The position numbers and the translations under genes are program-made. From NCBI GenBank assembly GCA_020052415.1, contig JAGVPB010000030.1:1-64000 (forward strand): a stretch of 64,000 bases of DNA, written 5' to 3'. A model generated the notes under the pieces. The model saw only the letters and a list, made by a program, of their open reading frames with translations, was not told the DNA's origin and did not search any database. Shown here in pieces: positions 35,566-44,590 of this stretch (positions are counted from its first letter, which is position 1; each line of letters begins with the position of its first letter). The DNA comes from Bacteroidales bacterium (GTDB lineage: Bacteria > Bacteroidota > Bacteroidia > Bacteroidales > JAADJA01).

Positions 35566-35598
35566 GCAAAAATATGCCAATTTATTCTAAAAACCAAA
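35566..35598 (-). promoter_or_regulatory. Full -33/-7 promoter for the upstream C25 peptidase
   Basis: Minus-strand TTTG (35598-35595), 20-nt spacer, TATTTTTGC (35574-35566), 50 nt before the ATG at 35516. Confidence 0.65.
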
Positions 35599-35708
35599 TT
35601 GCTTTGATTAGACAATATGGCTATATAAATGGTTGCAGTATTTCCGGCATCTTCAATATATTTTTCACCTGATTTTTCCATTCCGAATTATATAACAATC
35701 GGGATCAA

Positions 35709-36959
35709 TTATTGGCTTTTAAGCATGCCGGAAATCCGGTTGTGCAAATATTTGCCTGAAATTTGTTTTACCGGGTACCATGCTGCTCCCAATCCAATGA
35801 CCATTACAATTCCAAATACGGCTAAAAAATCGGCGGGTTGCATTTTCACAGGGTAATATGGAATTACAAAGGCTCCTGCATCGCCTCCTAATTTTAATAA
35901 TCCGGTTTTCATCTGTAAAAAACACAGTATAAATCCAATCGCCAATCCTGAAACTGTGCCGATGAGAGTTATGAGAATGCCTTCATGGATAAATATTTTT
36001 TTTATCCTTCCTTCATCCGTTCCCATACTGAACAGGATGGCAATATCCTTTCGTTTCTCAAGGATAAGCATGGAAAGCGATCCGACAACATTGAAGGCTG
36101 CAATGATGATAATAAAAGTGAGAATGAAAAAAATAGCCCACTTCTCCGATTTCATGATCCTGTAAAGCAATTCCTGTTGCTGAAACCTGTTCCTGACCAA
36201 AAACCGGTCGCCTGCAATTTTTTGAACCTGGCCCTGGATTTTATCGGTATCGGCATCCTTTCCTAACCTGATCTCAATCCCGGTAATTTCATTGGTGTAG
36301 TCAAGCAAATCTCTTGTGAATCCTATAGGAACGATAACATATTTTGAATCCATCTCCTGCTGGACAGAAAATACCGATGACGGAACGATCTGTTTAATAT
36401 TAAACGACTGATCGAGTGTACTTAAAGATTTACCGGTTCTTTTAGGGATGAAAACACTCACGGGATTCGAAAAATCATTGATTTTAATTCCGAGGTGATA
36501 GGCCACGAGGTAACCCATCATGGCAAAGCTGATGTTTTCTTTTTCAAGGATAAATTCACCATCCACAAGCATGGAATCGAGCGGGTTGTGATAAAGGAAA
36601 TCGTTGCTTACACCTTTTAGTGTGACGATATACTGCTCCGATTTGAACTTAAGCAAGGCATTTTCTTCAATCACTTCTGTGAAGCTTATCACGCCCGGAA
36701 TTTGCCGTATCCTTTCACGGGAAATTTCAGAGTCGCCAAATGTTTTCCCTTCTTTAACAGTAATAAGTAAATCAGGATTAAAGGAATTATAAAGTGATTT
36801 GACGAGATCTTCAAATCCGTTAAAGACACTGAGTACGACAATAAGCGCCAGTGTTCCTACGGTAACTCCAACTACCGAAATTCCTGAAATGATATTGATC
36901 ACATTATGCGACTTTTTTGAAAAAAGATAACGCTTTGATATAAAAAAAGGAAAGTTCAT
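35709..36959 (-). CDS. LolC/LolE-like ABC transporter permease (FtsX family)
   Basis: A 416-residue inner-membrane permease. One N-terminal membrane helix (about 20-45, ISGISVVGVTVGTLALIVVLSVFNGFE) is followed by a large periplasmic MacB-PCD-like domain (about 60-265) and three C-terminal helices (about 275-400) containing EKRKDIAILFSMGTDEGRI, the FtsX-family cytoplasmic motif. Sequence form (FISKRYLFSKKSHNVINIIS start) is that of LolC/LolE, which release lipoproteins from the inner membrane with LolD. Third gene of an operon rbfA - methyltransferase - permease, starting 2 nt after the methyltransferase stop. Confidence 0.88.
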   Translation of the reverse strand: MNFPFFISKRYLFSKKSHNVINIISGISVVGVTVGTLALIVVLSVFNGFEDLVKSLYNSFNPDLLITVKEGKTFGDSEISRERIRQIPGVISFTEVIEENALLKFKSEQYIVTLKGVSNDFLYHNPLDSMLVDGEFILEKENISFAMMGYLVAYHLGIKINDFSNPVSVFIPKRTGKSLSTLDQSFNIKQIVPSSVFSVQQEMDSKYVIVPIGFTRDLLDYTNEITGIEIRLGKDADTDKIQGQVQKIAGDRFLVRNRFQQQELLYRIMKSEKWAIFFILTFIIIIAAFNVVGSLSMLILEKRKDIAILFSMGTDEGRIKKIFIHEGILITLIGTVSGLAIGFILCFLQMKTGLLKLGGDAGAFVIPYYPVKMQPADFLAVFGIVMVIGLGAAWYPVKQISGKYLHNRISGMLKSQ

Positions 36960-36961
36960 TT

Positions 36962-37768
36962 TTATTTCCAGGCTTTTACAATCAGTCCGGTGCCGGTAGG
37001 ATGTTTCATTCCGACATCCAAAAAATTCAGTACAAGTGCGAAAGGAAAAGTAATGATATAATATACCGGCAGGATCAAAAAGAAGAATCGGGAGGCATTG
37101 ATGAGCAGGATCGGATATTTCATCGAAAGCTTCCAGGAAATTTTGCCGGGAATCCCGTAGTTATATCTTGCTTCAGTTTTCCTGAATCCTGCCATTTTAA
37201 GTTTGTCCTGAATTTCCGAAATTCCGTACCCGTCCCTCACGTGCTCCTCAATGAAAGATTCATGATCGTGATCATGAACATCGGAGCCGCCCTGGTCGGA
37301 TGGTGTTGAGATCAAAACCATCCCACCCTGTTTTAAAGAAGAATGAAAATTCTTAAAAACCTGCACATCTTCCTCAATGTGCTCCATCACATCCACCGAA
37401 ACGACCAGGTCAAAAACAGCATCTTCCTTATAGCTGGTGAGGTCTTCCATGCTGAAATTTACGTTGGATTGTCCTGATTTCCTGAAGAAATTGTTGCAAT
37501 CTTCAACCTGCTCCTCCTTGACATCTACGCCGGTGATTTTCCAATTCTTATTTATTTTCGATAAAAAATAAACATATTGTCCGAAACCAGAACCTGCGTC
37601 GAGAATTGAAATATCACCGGATTTATCTTTTGCCCACTCATTGATCTCTTTTTTGATATGCCATGCCCTTAGCAGCAGCAGATCAAGCAGGTTGTAGAAT
37701 AATTTCCTGAACAACAGATTTTTGTTAAACACGGAACCCAGTGATCTCTTAATCGGGTCGTACTGCAT
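36962..37768 (-). CDS. Class I SAM-dependent methyltransferase
   Basis: A 268-residue methyltransferase. The SAM site is ILDAGSGFGQYVYFLSK (about 55-72), with VDVKEEQVEDC after it and DLVVSVDVMEHIEEDV as motif II/III. The C-terminal 60 residues include a hydrophobic stretch (FFFLILPVYYIITFPFALVL), so it may associate with the membrane. A histidine- and aspartate-rich HDHDHESF segment lies near residue 165. Substrate unknown. It sits between rbfA and a LolC/E-like permease in one operon. Confidence 0.85.
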   Translation of the reverse strand: MQYDPIKRSLGSVFNKNLLFRKLFYNLLDLLLLRAWHIKKEINEWAKDKSGDISILDAGSGFGQYVYFLSKINKNWKITGVDVKEEQVEDCNNFFRKSGQSNVNFSMEDLTSYKEDAVFDLVVSVDVMEHIEEDVQVFKNFHSSLKQGGMVLISTPSDQGGSDVHDHDHESFIEEHVRDGYGISEIQDKLKMAGFRKTEARYNYGIPGKISWKLSMKYPILLINASRFFFLILPVYYIITFPFALVLNFLDVGMKHPTGTGLIVKAWK

Positions 37769-37796
37769 AGTTAAAATTTATCGGGTTCGAAATAAG

Positions 37797-38141
37797 TTAA
37801 ACTTTGTCATCGAGCAGCTTCTCAATTTTTTCGATGTAATCCAGAGAGTCGTCAACAAAAAAATGCAGGTCGGGGATCACCCTCACCTGTCGCCCGATTC
37901 TTTGTCCGAGTTTGAACCGGAATTCTTTTGTGTGCAATTTTATCCGGTTCAGCAGCTCGTTTTTATCTTTGGTAGCAAACAAACTCAGATAGACTTTGGC
38001 TATCGAAAGATCCGGACTGACATGCACTTTGGTTACCGTGATCAATGCTCCTCTGAATAAAAATTTTCCTTCTACCAGAAAAATGTCACTCAGGTCTTTT
38101 TGAAGCAGGCGGGAAATTTTATTTTGTCTTGTTGATTCCAT
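37797..38141 (-). CDS. rbfA: 30S ribosome-binding factor A
   Basis: A 114-residue KH-fold protein that matures the 30S subunit and 16S rRNA 5' end. The start TRQNKISRLLQKDLSDIF, the core VTKVHVSPDLSIAKVYLS and the end IPDLHFFVDDSLDYIEKIEKLL are the family hallmarks. First gene of the operon. A -7 element ends only 3 nt before its ATG, which would imply a leaderless transcript if used. Confidence 0.93.
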   Translation of the reverse strand: MESTRQNKISRLLQKDLSDIFLVEGKFLFRGALITVTKVHVSPDLSIAKVYLSLFATKDKNELLNRIKLHTKEFRFKLGQRIGRQVRVIPDLHFFVDDSLDYIEKIEKLLDDKV

Positions 38142-38144
38142 GGT

Positions 38145-38153
38145 GCAAAAGTA
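38145..38153 (-). promoter_or_regulatory. -7-like element abutting rbfA
   Basis: Minus-strand TACTTTTGC, only 3 nt before the ATG at 38141. Its position implies a start of transcription at or inside the first codons. Confidence 0.4.
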
Positions 38154-38295
38154 TAATTATCCGGCAATGAAAACGGGATTTATTTTGCTTTTGTTATACA
38201 CCGTAATATGACACATAACATGTCAAATTGAAGAGGTAAAAAATAAAATGTAAAATGAATTGGAAGTCCGTAACTTAATTGAATTTTAACTCATC

Positions 38296-38581
38296 GTTCG
38301 GTTTAGGCTCTGCCTAAGTCGCGCATATCTTCCGGGTTGGCCTGTTTGTTTTTATATTTTAATGGTATTCAAATACAAGTATCATCCATTCACTTTGGCT
38401 TTCACTGACTTCTATTAATATTTCCAAATACTTTCTACTTGTGAAGTTCTTAAAATTCTGTTGATAATTAGTTTGAATTTATTGCCAACAAATATAAATA
38501 TTTTTATTGTCTGGTATGGATTATTTATTCAGGCTGTAGCCTGACAGGATATATTCGACTAAGGCAGAGCCTTAGCCGAAC
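38296..38581. mobile_element. 286-bp element with 26-bp inverted ends (MITE-like)
   Basis: The left end (38296-38321, GTTCGGTTTAGGCTCTGCC...) and right end (38556-38581) are inverted repeats matching at 23 of 26 positions. Each end is itself a hairpin around GGCTCTGCC. The interior is AT-rich without a reading frame, and contains another hairpin CAGGCTGTAGCCTG (38530-38543). The form suggests a non-autonomous transposon or palindromic repeat pair. No target duplication is evident by eye. Confidence 0.55.
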
Positions 38582-38642
38582 AAACATGATAATAAACAGG
38601 TTTTTCACTTTTCGGTTATCCAATCTATGATCCTTTATTACT

Positions 38643-38651
38643 ATTTTTGCC
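38643..38651 (+). promoter_or_regulatory. -7 element for the LOG-family gene
   Basis: TATTTTTGC, 20 nt before the ATG at 38672. Confidence 0.5.
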
Positions 38652-38671
38652 ACTCAGTAAAAGCAGAATGA

Positions 38672-39268
38672 ATGAAAAGCATTTGTGTGTTTTGCGGTTC
38701 GAGCATGGGACGAAACCAGGTTTATAAAACCGAGGCTGCAGCGTTTGGGAATTTATTAGCTGAAAATAAAATCACCCTGGTTTATGGCGGAGGAAAAGTT
38801 GGGCTGATGGGCGTTTTGGCCGACAGCGCTCTTGCCTCTGGCGGGAAGGTTATTGGAATCATTCCCCGCAGCATTGCCGATCTTGAAATCGCTCATGATC
38901 ACCTTACCGAGTTACATATAGTGGAAGGAATGCAGGAACGCAAGGCGATGATGATGGAAATCTCTGATGCATTTGTGGCGCTTCCGGGAGGACTGGGAAC
39001 CTTGGATGAACTTGCCGAAGTGCTCACTTATAACCAGCTAAGAATTTTTGATAAACCTGTCGGATTGCTCAATGTGAACGGTTATTTCGACCACTTACTG
39101 AAGTTTTTTGATCACGGTGTCTTAGAACGATTTGTAAGGGAAGAACACAGGAATAATATTGTAGTAAGTGAAAACGGAACTGAATTGCTTGAAAAATTAA
39201 GGGACTATGAGCCGGTTCATATTGGAAAATGGATCGAGGAGATCAAAGAGGAGAGTTCGGTGAAATGA
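38672..39268 (+). CDS. LOG-family nucleoside 5'-monophosphate phosphoribohydrolase
   Basis: A 198-residue Rossmann-fold protein of the TIGR00730/LOG family. The start ICVFCGSSMG, the middle VYGGGKVGLMG and the catalytic motif PGGLGTLDELAEVLTYNQL (about 109-127) are all canonical. Plant and bacterial LOG enzymes release free bases from N6-modified AMP (cytokinin-type) and, in bacteria, degrade other nucleotides. No biosynthetic partner adjoins it. Single gene with its own promoter, just right of a MITE-like element. Confidence 0.92.
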   Translation: MKSICVFCGSSMGRNQVYKTEAAAFGNLLAENKITLVYGGGKVGLMGVLADSALASGGKVIGIIPRSIADLEIAHDHLTELHIVEGMQERKAMMMEISDAFVALPGGLGTLDELAEVLTYNQLRIFDKPVGLLNVNGYFDHLLKFFDHGVLERFVREEHRNNIVVSENGTELLEKLRDYEPVHIGKWIEEIKEESSVK

Positions 39269-39624
39269 TATTCATTGATATTTGTTGATATTGATGGAAA
39301 TTGATTGACAAAATTGACTAAAATTTGAATTGACTAAATTGACTAAAATTTTGTGCCGAAGGCATCACTTTGGGAGATTGACTAAAATGAAAATGATAAA
39401 CCTGAAATCTGCAGAAGAAAAGCAGAAAATCGAACTACGAAACTCAGAACTCAAAACCCGGAACATCGAATGGAAATAAATTGAAATATGTTGAAATAGA
39501 TTGAAATATGTTGAAATTACTTGATAGCTCTCCGATCCCACTGCCCCCTGCTCCATGTCGAAGCGAAGCGAAGATCCCGCCAACGGCGGGGCTCCATGCT
39601 CCCTGCAACTTTAAACTTTGAACC
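39269..39624. repeat. Word-repeat spacer with palindrome
   Basis: No gene. Contains repeated ATTGACTAAAATT units (39300-39395), ACTCAGAACTCAAAACCCGG (39441-39460), TTGAAATATG units (39481-39520), the hairpin CCCGCC-AAC-GGCGGG (39576-39590) and AACTTTGAACCTTGAAC words up to the start codon of the next gene. Confidence 0.75.
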
Positions 39625-40203
39625 TTGAACTTTGAACTTCTCATCATCGGAATTACCGGCACACTTGGCTCCGGCAAAGGAACTGTGGTGGACTACCTTG
39701 TGAAAGAGAAAGGATTCGTCCATTTTTCGGTTCGTCAGTTTCTGCTTGATGAAATCCGTAAAAGAAATCTTCCCGAAAACAGGGATAGCATGGTGGAAGT
39801 TGCTAATGAAATGAGGAAAATGAATTCACCTTCCTTTATCACTGACCAGCTTTACGAACAGGCATTGAAGAAAGGCAAAAATGCCGTAATCGAAAGCATC
39901 CGGACACCGGGAGAAATAGTTTCGCTCAAACAAAAAGGAAATTTTTACCTTTTAGCCATTGATGCCGATTCTAAAATAAGGTACGACAGGATCAGGAAAA
40001 GAAATTCTGAAACGGATCAGATTGATTTCGAAACTTTTATTAAGAACGAAGAACGTGAAATGACCTCGACCGATTCAAACCGGCAGAACCTGCAGAAATG
40101 CAGAGAAATGGCGGACTTTGTGTTTTTGAATAATGGTAAAATAACAGAGCTTTATGAGAAGATAGAGGAGGTTTTTATAGAAATAGGAAATAGGTTGAAA
40201 TAA
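39625..40203 (+). CDS. Small P-loop NMP/dephospho-CoA kinase-like protein
   Basis: A 192-residue P-loop kinase. Walker A is GTLGSGKGT (11-19), directly after the first strand LLIIGIT, and the later part has an RIRKRN lid region and ESIRTPGE. It resembles archaeal-type dephospho-CoA/AMP kinase-like proteins; the substrate is unsure. The only possible start is TTG at 39625, since TGA closes the frame 15 nt upstream, and this TTG lies inside a repeat word (CTTTGAACCTTGAAC). The C-terminus (EIGNRLK) also runs into repeat words. A deoxycytidylate deaminase follows 141 nt later, suggesting nucleotide metabolism. Confidence 0.75.
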   Translation: MNFELLIIGITGTLGSGKGTVVDYLVKEKGFVHFSVRQFLLDEIRKRNLPENRDSMVEVANEMRKMNSPSFITDQLYEQALKKGKNAVIESIRTPGEIVSLKQKGNFYLLAIDADSKIRYDRIRKRNSETDQIDFETFIKNEEREMTSTDSNRQNLQKCREMADFVFLNNGKITELYEKIEEVFIEIGNRLK

Positions 40204-40344
40204 ATGGAAACAAGTTGAAATTAGTCGATATTAATGGATATTAGTTGATATTGAGATTAGCAATTTATTTCCAAATAAAACTCTGAACTCAGAACCCGGA
40301 ACCCAGAACTTCGAACTTCGAACTTCAAACATTGAACTATCGTT
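40204..40344. repeat. Word-repeat spacer
   Basis: ATTAGTTGATATTG units (40219-40255) followed by ACTCAGAACCCGGAACCC and ACTTCGAACTTCAAAC words. No gene. Confidence 0.7.
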
Positions 40345-40845
40345 ATGGACAAGGAAAACAAAACAATGCATGTGAGGCCAACTTGGGACCAATATTTTAT
40401 TGATCTCGCTCATTCGGTTTCGAAACGGGCAACCTGCGACCGGGGAAGAGCCGGATGTGTGATCGTGAGGGATAAGCAAATATTAGTAACAGGATATGTC
40501 GGTTCTCCACGCGGACTGGCACATTGCGATGAAGTCGGCCACCTGATGAAAAAGGTGACCCATGAGGATGGCTCAGAGAGCCTTCATTGTGTGCGCACCG
40601 TCCATGCCGAACAAAATGCCATCACTCAGGCTGCCCGCAGGGGCATTGCTTTGGAAGGCGCTACGCTTTATGTTCGTATGACGCCCTGCCGCACCTGTGC
40701 CATGCTTATCATTAATTGTGGTATCGAAAGGGTGGTTTGCGAAAAGAAATATCATGCCGGGAAGGAATCGGAGGAGATGCTCAATGAAGCCGGAGTTATG
40801 CTCGATTACTTTTCTGAAGAAATGCTGGAGTATCCGGGGCAATAA
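40345..40845 (+). CDS. Deoxycytidylate deaminase (dCMP/cytidine deaminase family)
   Basis: A 166-residue zinc enzyme that makes dUMP from dCMP for dTTP synthesis. The zinc site is HAEQNAI (about 92-98) with PCRTC (about 112-116); the start TWDQYFIDLAHSVSKRATCDR is the family's. A second CDRGRAGC region supplies conserved cysteines. Start at 40345 or the internal ATG nine codons later. It ends base-to-base with the convergent outer-membrane protein gene. Confidence 0.92.
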   Translation: MDKENKTMHVRPTWDQYFIDLAHSVSKRATCDRGRAGCVIVRDKQILVTGYVGSPRGLAHCDEVGHLMKKVTHEDGSESLHCVRTVHAEQNAITQAARRGIALEGATLYVRMTPCRTCAMLIINCGIERVVCEKKYHAGKESEEMLNEAGVMLDYFSEEMLEYPGQ

Positions 40846-41745
40846 CTATTTATTGGATTTTTTGTTAAATGCAAAACTCGATTTAATGCCTGCCAGCAAG
40901 CAAAAATTATTGAAAGAAAATTGGTTCTTTAGTTTTTTGCTGGGTGCATTCGGATTATTATTTTCACTTTCACAATATTGATCTACAAACTCAAAATACT
41001 TTTCGTTTTTTGATAAGGTCTTCAGGATATCCTCACCATCGTAAATATATCTTGTGTACTCACCTTGTTTAGGTGTACTGATGATATTCTCATATTTTAA
41101 TTCTGTGAAAACAAAAAAATTGTCACCAATTATAAATTCAGCGCCCATGGCTGCCAAGAAACCCAGACTGGTATTCGTTTTATATTTAAAATCGGTTTTC
41201 ATGCTTTCAAACGGGTAGTACCCGGGGATATTACATGACAACTGACCATTATAAAATTCTTTGATTGAAGAAAATCCAATGATACCTCCTAAAGTTATGT
41301 ATGGGATTATGCTCTCACTACTACTTTTGAGCATTATTTGCGGTGTGATTTGATACATTTTAGCCTCCAGTTTAATATTATCAACTATCTTAACGAACAT
41401 TTGATAAGTATAATCATAATCATAAATATAATTGTTTATCACTTCCATATCAGGAGATTTTCCATGATTATATTCAGCACCTAATTCCAAAGCTATATTC
41501 TTGGTAATCCCTTTTCCCAGAGTTATTCCATATTTAAAGCCTTTTCCCATTGAAATTTTAAAAGCCTGATAACCATCCCATAAATTAGCTGAATCATCAT
41601 TCTCATAATAATTTTCCGTTCTTAAAGTATAGTTCAATCCCTGGACTTTAATTCCATATCCGCCATAGGCTTTAATATAGACGTGCTGAGAAAAACAATA
41701 TATTGAAAACAAACAAATGCTTAAGGCAATGATAATTTTTTTCAT
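40846..41745 (-). CDS. Outer-membrane beta-barrel protein
   Basis: A 299-residue protein with a signal peptide (1-19, YCFSQ) and alternating amphipathic strands (VYIKAYGGYGIKVQ, FKYGITLGKGI, NIALELGAEYNHG, FFVFTELKYENI) ending NFCLLAGIKSSFAF, as in small eight- to ten-stranded barrels of the OmpA/OMP_b-brl type. Function unknown. Stand-alone gene with 288 nt of featureless AT-rich sequence upstream. Confidence 0.78.
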   Translation of the reverse strand: MKKIIIALSICLFSIYCFSQHVYIKAYGGYGIKVQGLNYTLRTENYYENDDSANLWDGYQAFKISMGKGFKYGITLGKGITKNIALELGAEYNHGKSPDMEVINNYIYDYDYTYQMFVKIVDNIKLEAKMYQITPQIMLKSSSESIIPYITLGGIIGFSSIKEFYNGQLSCNIPGYYPFESMKTDFKYKTNTSLGFLAAMGAEFIIGDNFFVFTELKYENIISTPKQGEYTRYIYDGEDILKTLSKNEKYFEFVDQYCESENNNPNAPSKKLKNQFSFNNFCLLAGIKSSFAFNKKSNK

Positions 41746-42033
41746 AGTAATTCTGGATTAAATTAATAAGATGTAAAGTTATACCAATTATTTTTATGCT
41801 GAACTAACTTGAATAAATTTTTATTGCAAAAATTGACAATAGGAGATATCAAATAAAATTCAAGGAGAAAACGGATTAATATATGTTCAAAAATGGATGG
41901 TTATCCGGGCTGCATTATTAAAAAATTATAAGATGATTGAAATTCCAGGAAAGTCAGGTCAAGGGCATTTTCCCCTTAAAAGTAGGATAGTGGGTAGTCA
42001 ATGGTTTTTCAATTTTCAGAACTGAATTCCAGT

Positions 42034-43359
42034 TTATTCCCTGAAGAGTTTCACTACATCGTTACCATTGGCAAAGATGAGCAAGGCAAATAGAATCACC
42101 ATGCCGGTGATCTGGGCATATTCCATGAATTTATCGCTGGGTTTGCGGCGGGTTATGATCTCATAAAATAAAAACATCACATGACCCCCGTCTAAAGCCG
42201 GAATAGGCAACACATTTAAAATGGCAAGCATGATCGAAAGAAATGCGGTCAGCGTCCAAAAGCTCTGCCACAGCCATTCGGCAGGGAAAATGCTGCCGAT
42301 GGTTATAAATCCGCCAACCGATTCATAGGCTTTCACTTCGGGATTGAACAATAATTTCAATTGTTTCAAGTAATTCCCGACACCGTTATAAGCTTTCACA
42401 ACGCCAGCCGGTATGGCTTCAAAAAATGAATATTCTTCTTTACTGAATGTAAAATAATTTTCAAGGGGTTTATGATAAATACCTAGTTTGCCTTCTTCAG
42501 GAACATTAACCCGGATATGCATTGTATCTTCTTTTCTCAGAACGGTTACCGTTACCTCTTCGCTTTTATGCTTTTGAATTTCCTCAAAGAAATCGCTGAA
42601 GTAGAGAGTCGGTTTATCGTTCAGGGCAATTATTTTATCATTCAATTCAATTCCTGCTTCTTTAGCCGCCGATTTATTGGTAAATTCACCTACTTCAAAG
42701 GGTATCCTGAAGGAAATGAAATCCGGGGATTTATGTTTGATCAGTTTATTAAGGAATCCGACAGGGATTTCTAAGTTCAGAATTTCACCATTACGCTCTA
42801 CCTGTATGGTTTTAGCGTCGTCCAGAATGATTTTTTCAGGAATTTTATTGAAATTCTCAATTTGCTCATTATCTATCGAAAGGATTTTGTCTCCATCGCG
42901 TAAACCCACCTGCATAGCGAGAGAATCTACACGAATGCCGTACTTAACTTCTGATGTCGGAAGGTATTCTTCACCCCAGGTGGTCAGCATAAAAATATAT
43001 ATCATAACCGCGAGGATGATATTCATCGTTACCCCGCCCAGCATAATGATCAAACGCTGCCACGACGGCTTGCTGCGAAATTCCCAGGGCTGTGGCGGTT
43101 TGCTGAGTTGAACTTTATCCATTGATTCATCAATCATCCCGGCTATCTTAACATACCCGCCCAGAGGGAGCCATCCTATTCCATATTCAGTTTCACCATA
43201 CCGGAATTTAAATAAGGAAAACCAGGGATTAAAAAATAAATAAAATTTTTCAACCCTCGTCTTAAAAGCCTTGGCAGCCAGAAAATGTCCAAGCTCGTGT
43301 ATGATGACAAGGATAGATAAACTGAATAAGAATTGAATGATCTTTATGGCAATTTCCAT
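42034..43359 (-). CDS. rseP: RseP-type site-2 intramembrane protease
   Basis: A 441-residue M50 metalloprotease. The zinc site HELGH (21-25) is in the first helix and the second motif ALDGGH is near residue 390. Two PDZ domains lie between (about 125-285), matching RseP and its family. It cleaves transmembrane anti-sigma factors and signal-peptide remnants. Three to four membrane helices are visible. It follows dxr in the same direction by 61 nt, a common pairing in bacteria, along with an M23 peptidase. Confidence 0.94.
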   Translation of the reverse strand: MEIAIKIIQFLFSLSILVIIHELGHFLAAKAFKTRVEKFYLFFNPWFSLFKFRYGETEYGIGWLPLGGYVKIAGMIDESMDKVQLSKPPQPWEFRSKPSWQRLIIMLGGVTMNIILAVMIYIFMLTTWGEEYLPTSEVKYGIRVDSLAMQVGLRDGDKILSIDNEQIENFNKIPEKIILDDAKTIQVERNGEILNLEIPVGFLNKLIKHKSPDFISFRIPFEVGEFTNKSAAKEAGIELNDKIIALNDKPTLYFSDFFEEIQKHKSEEVTVTVLRKEDTMHIRVNVPEEGKLGIYHKPLENYFTFSKEEYSFFEAIPAGVVKAYNGVGNYLKQLKLLFNPEVKAYESVGGFITIGSIFPAEWLWQSFWTLTAFLSIMLAILNVLPIPALDGGHVMFLFYEIITRRKPSDKFMEYAQITGMVILFALLIFANGNDVVKLFRE

Positions 43360-43420
43360 TAATAAATTTTTGAGTAAATGATTTTAACGACCTCTCGTTT
43401 AATTTATTTTAATTGACTTG

Positions 43421-44578
43421 TTAAACGCCTGAAACAAAATTTTCAGCCATCCTACGGGATTCAGAATCGGTCTCCAGATAATCCTGAATTGCCGGTTGCT
43501 TTATATATGGAACGGTTTCCATGCATTTTTCGATAATCTCAGGCATGCTTATAAAACCGATCCTGTTATTTAAAAAAGCTTCAACAACCACTTCGTTTGC
43601 AGCGTTTAAAATGCAGGGCATATTGCCTCCTTTATCAAGCGCTGAAAATGCGAGTGCAAGATTACGAAATTTTTTAATATCAGGAGATTGAAAAGTCAGT
43701 TCCCGGAAATCTTTAAAACTGAAACGTGGAAAATTATTTTCAATTCTGTCAGGATAACCGAGGGCATATTGGATAGGTAAACGCATATCCGGAAGGCTCA
43801 TTTGTGCCTTTATGGAACCGTCCAGAAAGCATACCAGTGAATGTACGATTGACTGCGGGTGGATCACTATTTCAATTTGTTCCTTTGAAAGTCCGAAGAG
43901 CCATTTTGCTTCAATAACTTCCAGCCCTTTATTCATCAGTGATGCGGAATCAATAGTGATTTTATCGCCCATATTCCAGTTGGGATGATTCAAAGCATCT
44001 TCCCTTTTTACATTCTTAAGATCCTCGTAACTGTAGTCCCGGAAAGGTCCTCCTGAAGCTGTAAGAATTATCTTTTCAACATGATCAGGATTTTCACCGT
44101 TCAGGCATTGGAAAATGGCCGAATGTTCCGAATCAACGGGAATTAATGTAACATGATTTTCAAGGACGAGCCGGGTAACAATTTCGCCTGCAACAACGAG
44201 CGATTCTTTGTTAGCCAGGGCAATTTGTTTTTTTGCTTTAATGGCATTGATGGTTGGCATCAATCCTGCAAAACCCACAAGTGCGATCAAAACCATATCA
44301 ACTGAATCCATTTCAACCACCTGGGCGATGGATTCCTCACCTGCAAAAACCTTGATGCTATGAGGTTGCAGGGCTTCAGCAACTTCCGGGTAAAGATTCT
44401 TCTGACCAATGACTACAGTATTGGGTTTATACCGGAGAGCCTGCCGGATCAGTAGTTCAGAATTTTTAAGCGCCGATATAATCTCCAGTTCAAACCTGTC
44501 AGGATGCTGATCAATGACTTCGAGCACTTGCCTTCCGATTGATCCTGTTGATCCTAATACGGCTATTTTTTTCTTCAA
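43421..44578 (-). CDS. dxr: 1-deoxy-D-xylulose 5-phosphate reductoisomerase
   Basis: A 385-residue enzyme of the MEP isoprenoid pathway converting DXP to MEP with NADPH. The NADPH site GSTGSIGRQ (9-17), the metal site VDSEHSAIFQCL, the substrate region TASGGPFRDY and the catalytic loop NMGDKITIDSASLMNKGLE are all intact. Twelve nt separate it from the upstream M23 peptidase gene, so they share an operon with rseP. Confidence 0.96.
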   Translation of the reverse strand: MKKKIAVLGSTGSIGRQVLEVIDQHPDRFELEIISALKNSELLIRQALRYKPNTVVIGQKNLYPEVAEALQPHSIKVFAGEESIAQVVEMDSVDMVLIALVGFAGLMPTINAIKAKKQIALANKESLVVAGEIVTRLVLENHVTLIPVDSEHSAIFQCLNGENPDHVEKIILTASGGPFRDYSYEDLKNVKREDALNHPNWNMGDKITIDSASLMNKGLEVIEAKWLFGLSKEQIEIVIHPQSIVHSLVCFLDGSIKAQMSLPDMRLPIQYALGYPDRIENNFPRFSFKDFRELTFQSPDIKKFRNLALAFSALDKGGNMPCILNAANEVVVEAFLNNRIGFISMPEIIEKCMETVPYIKQPAIQDYLETDSESRRMAENFVSGV

Positions 44579-44590
44579 CTAAGTTCTTTT

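Noticed and set aside
38296..38581. Insertion sequence with transposase
   Set aside because: No reading frame of useful length inside; only a non-autonomous element is supported.
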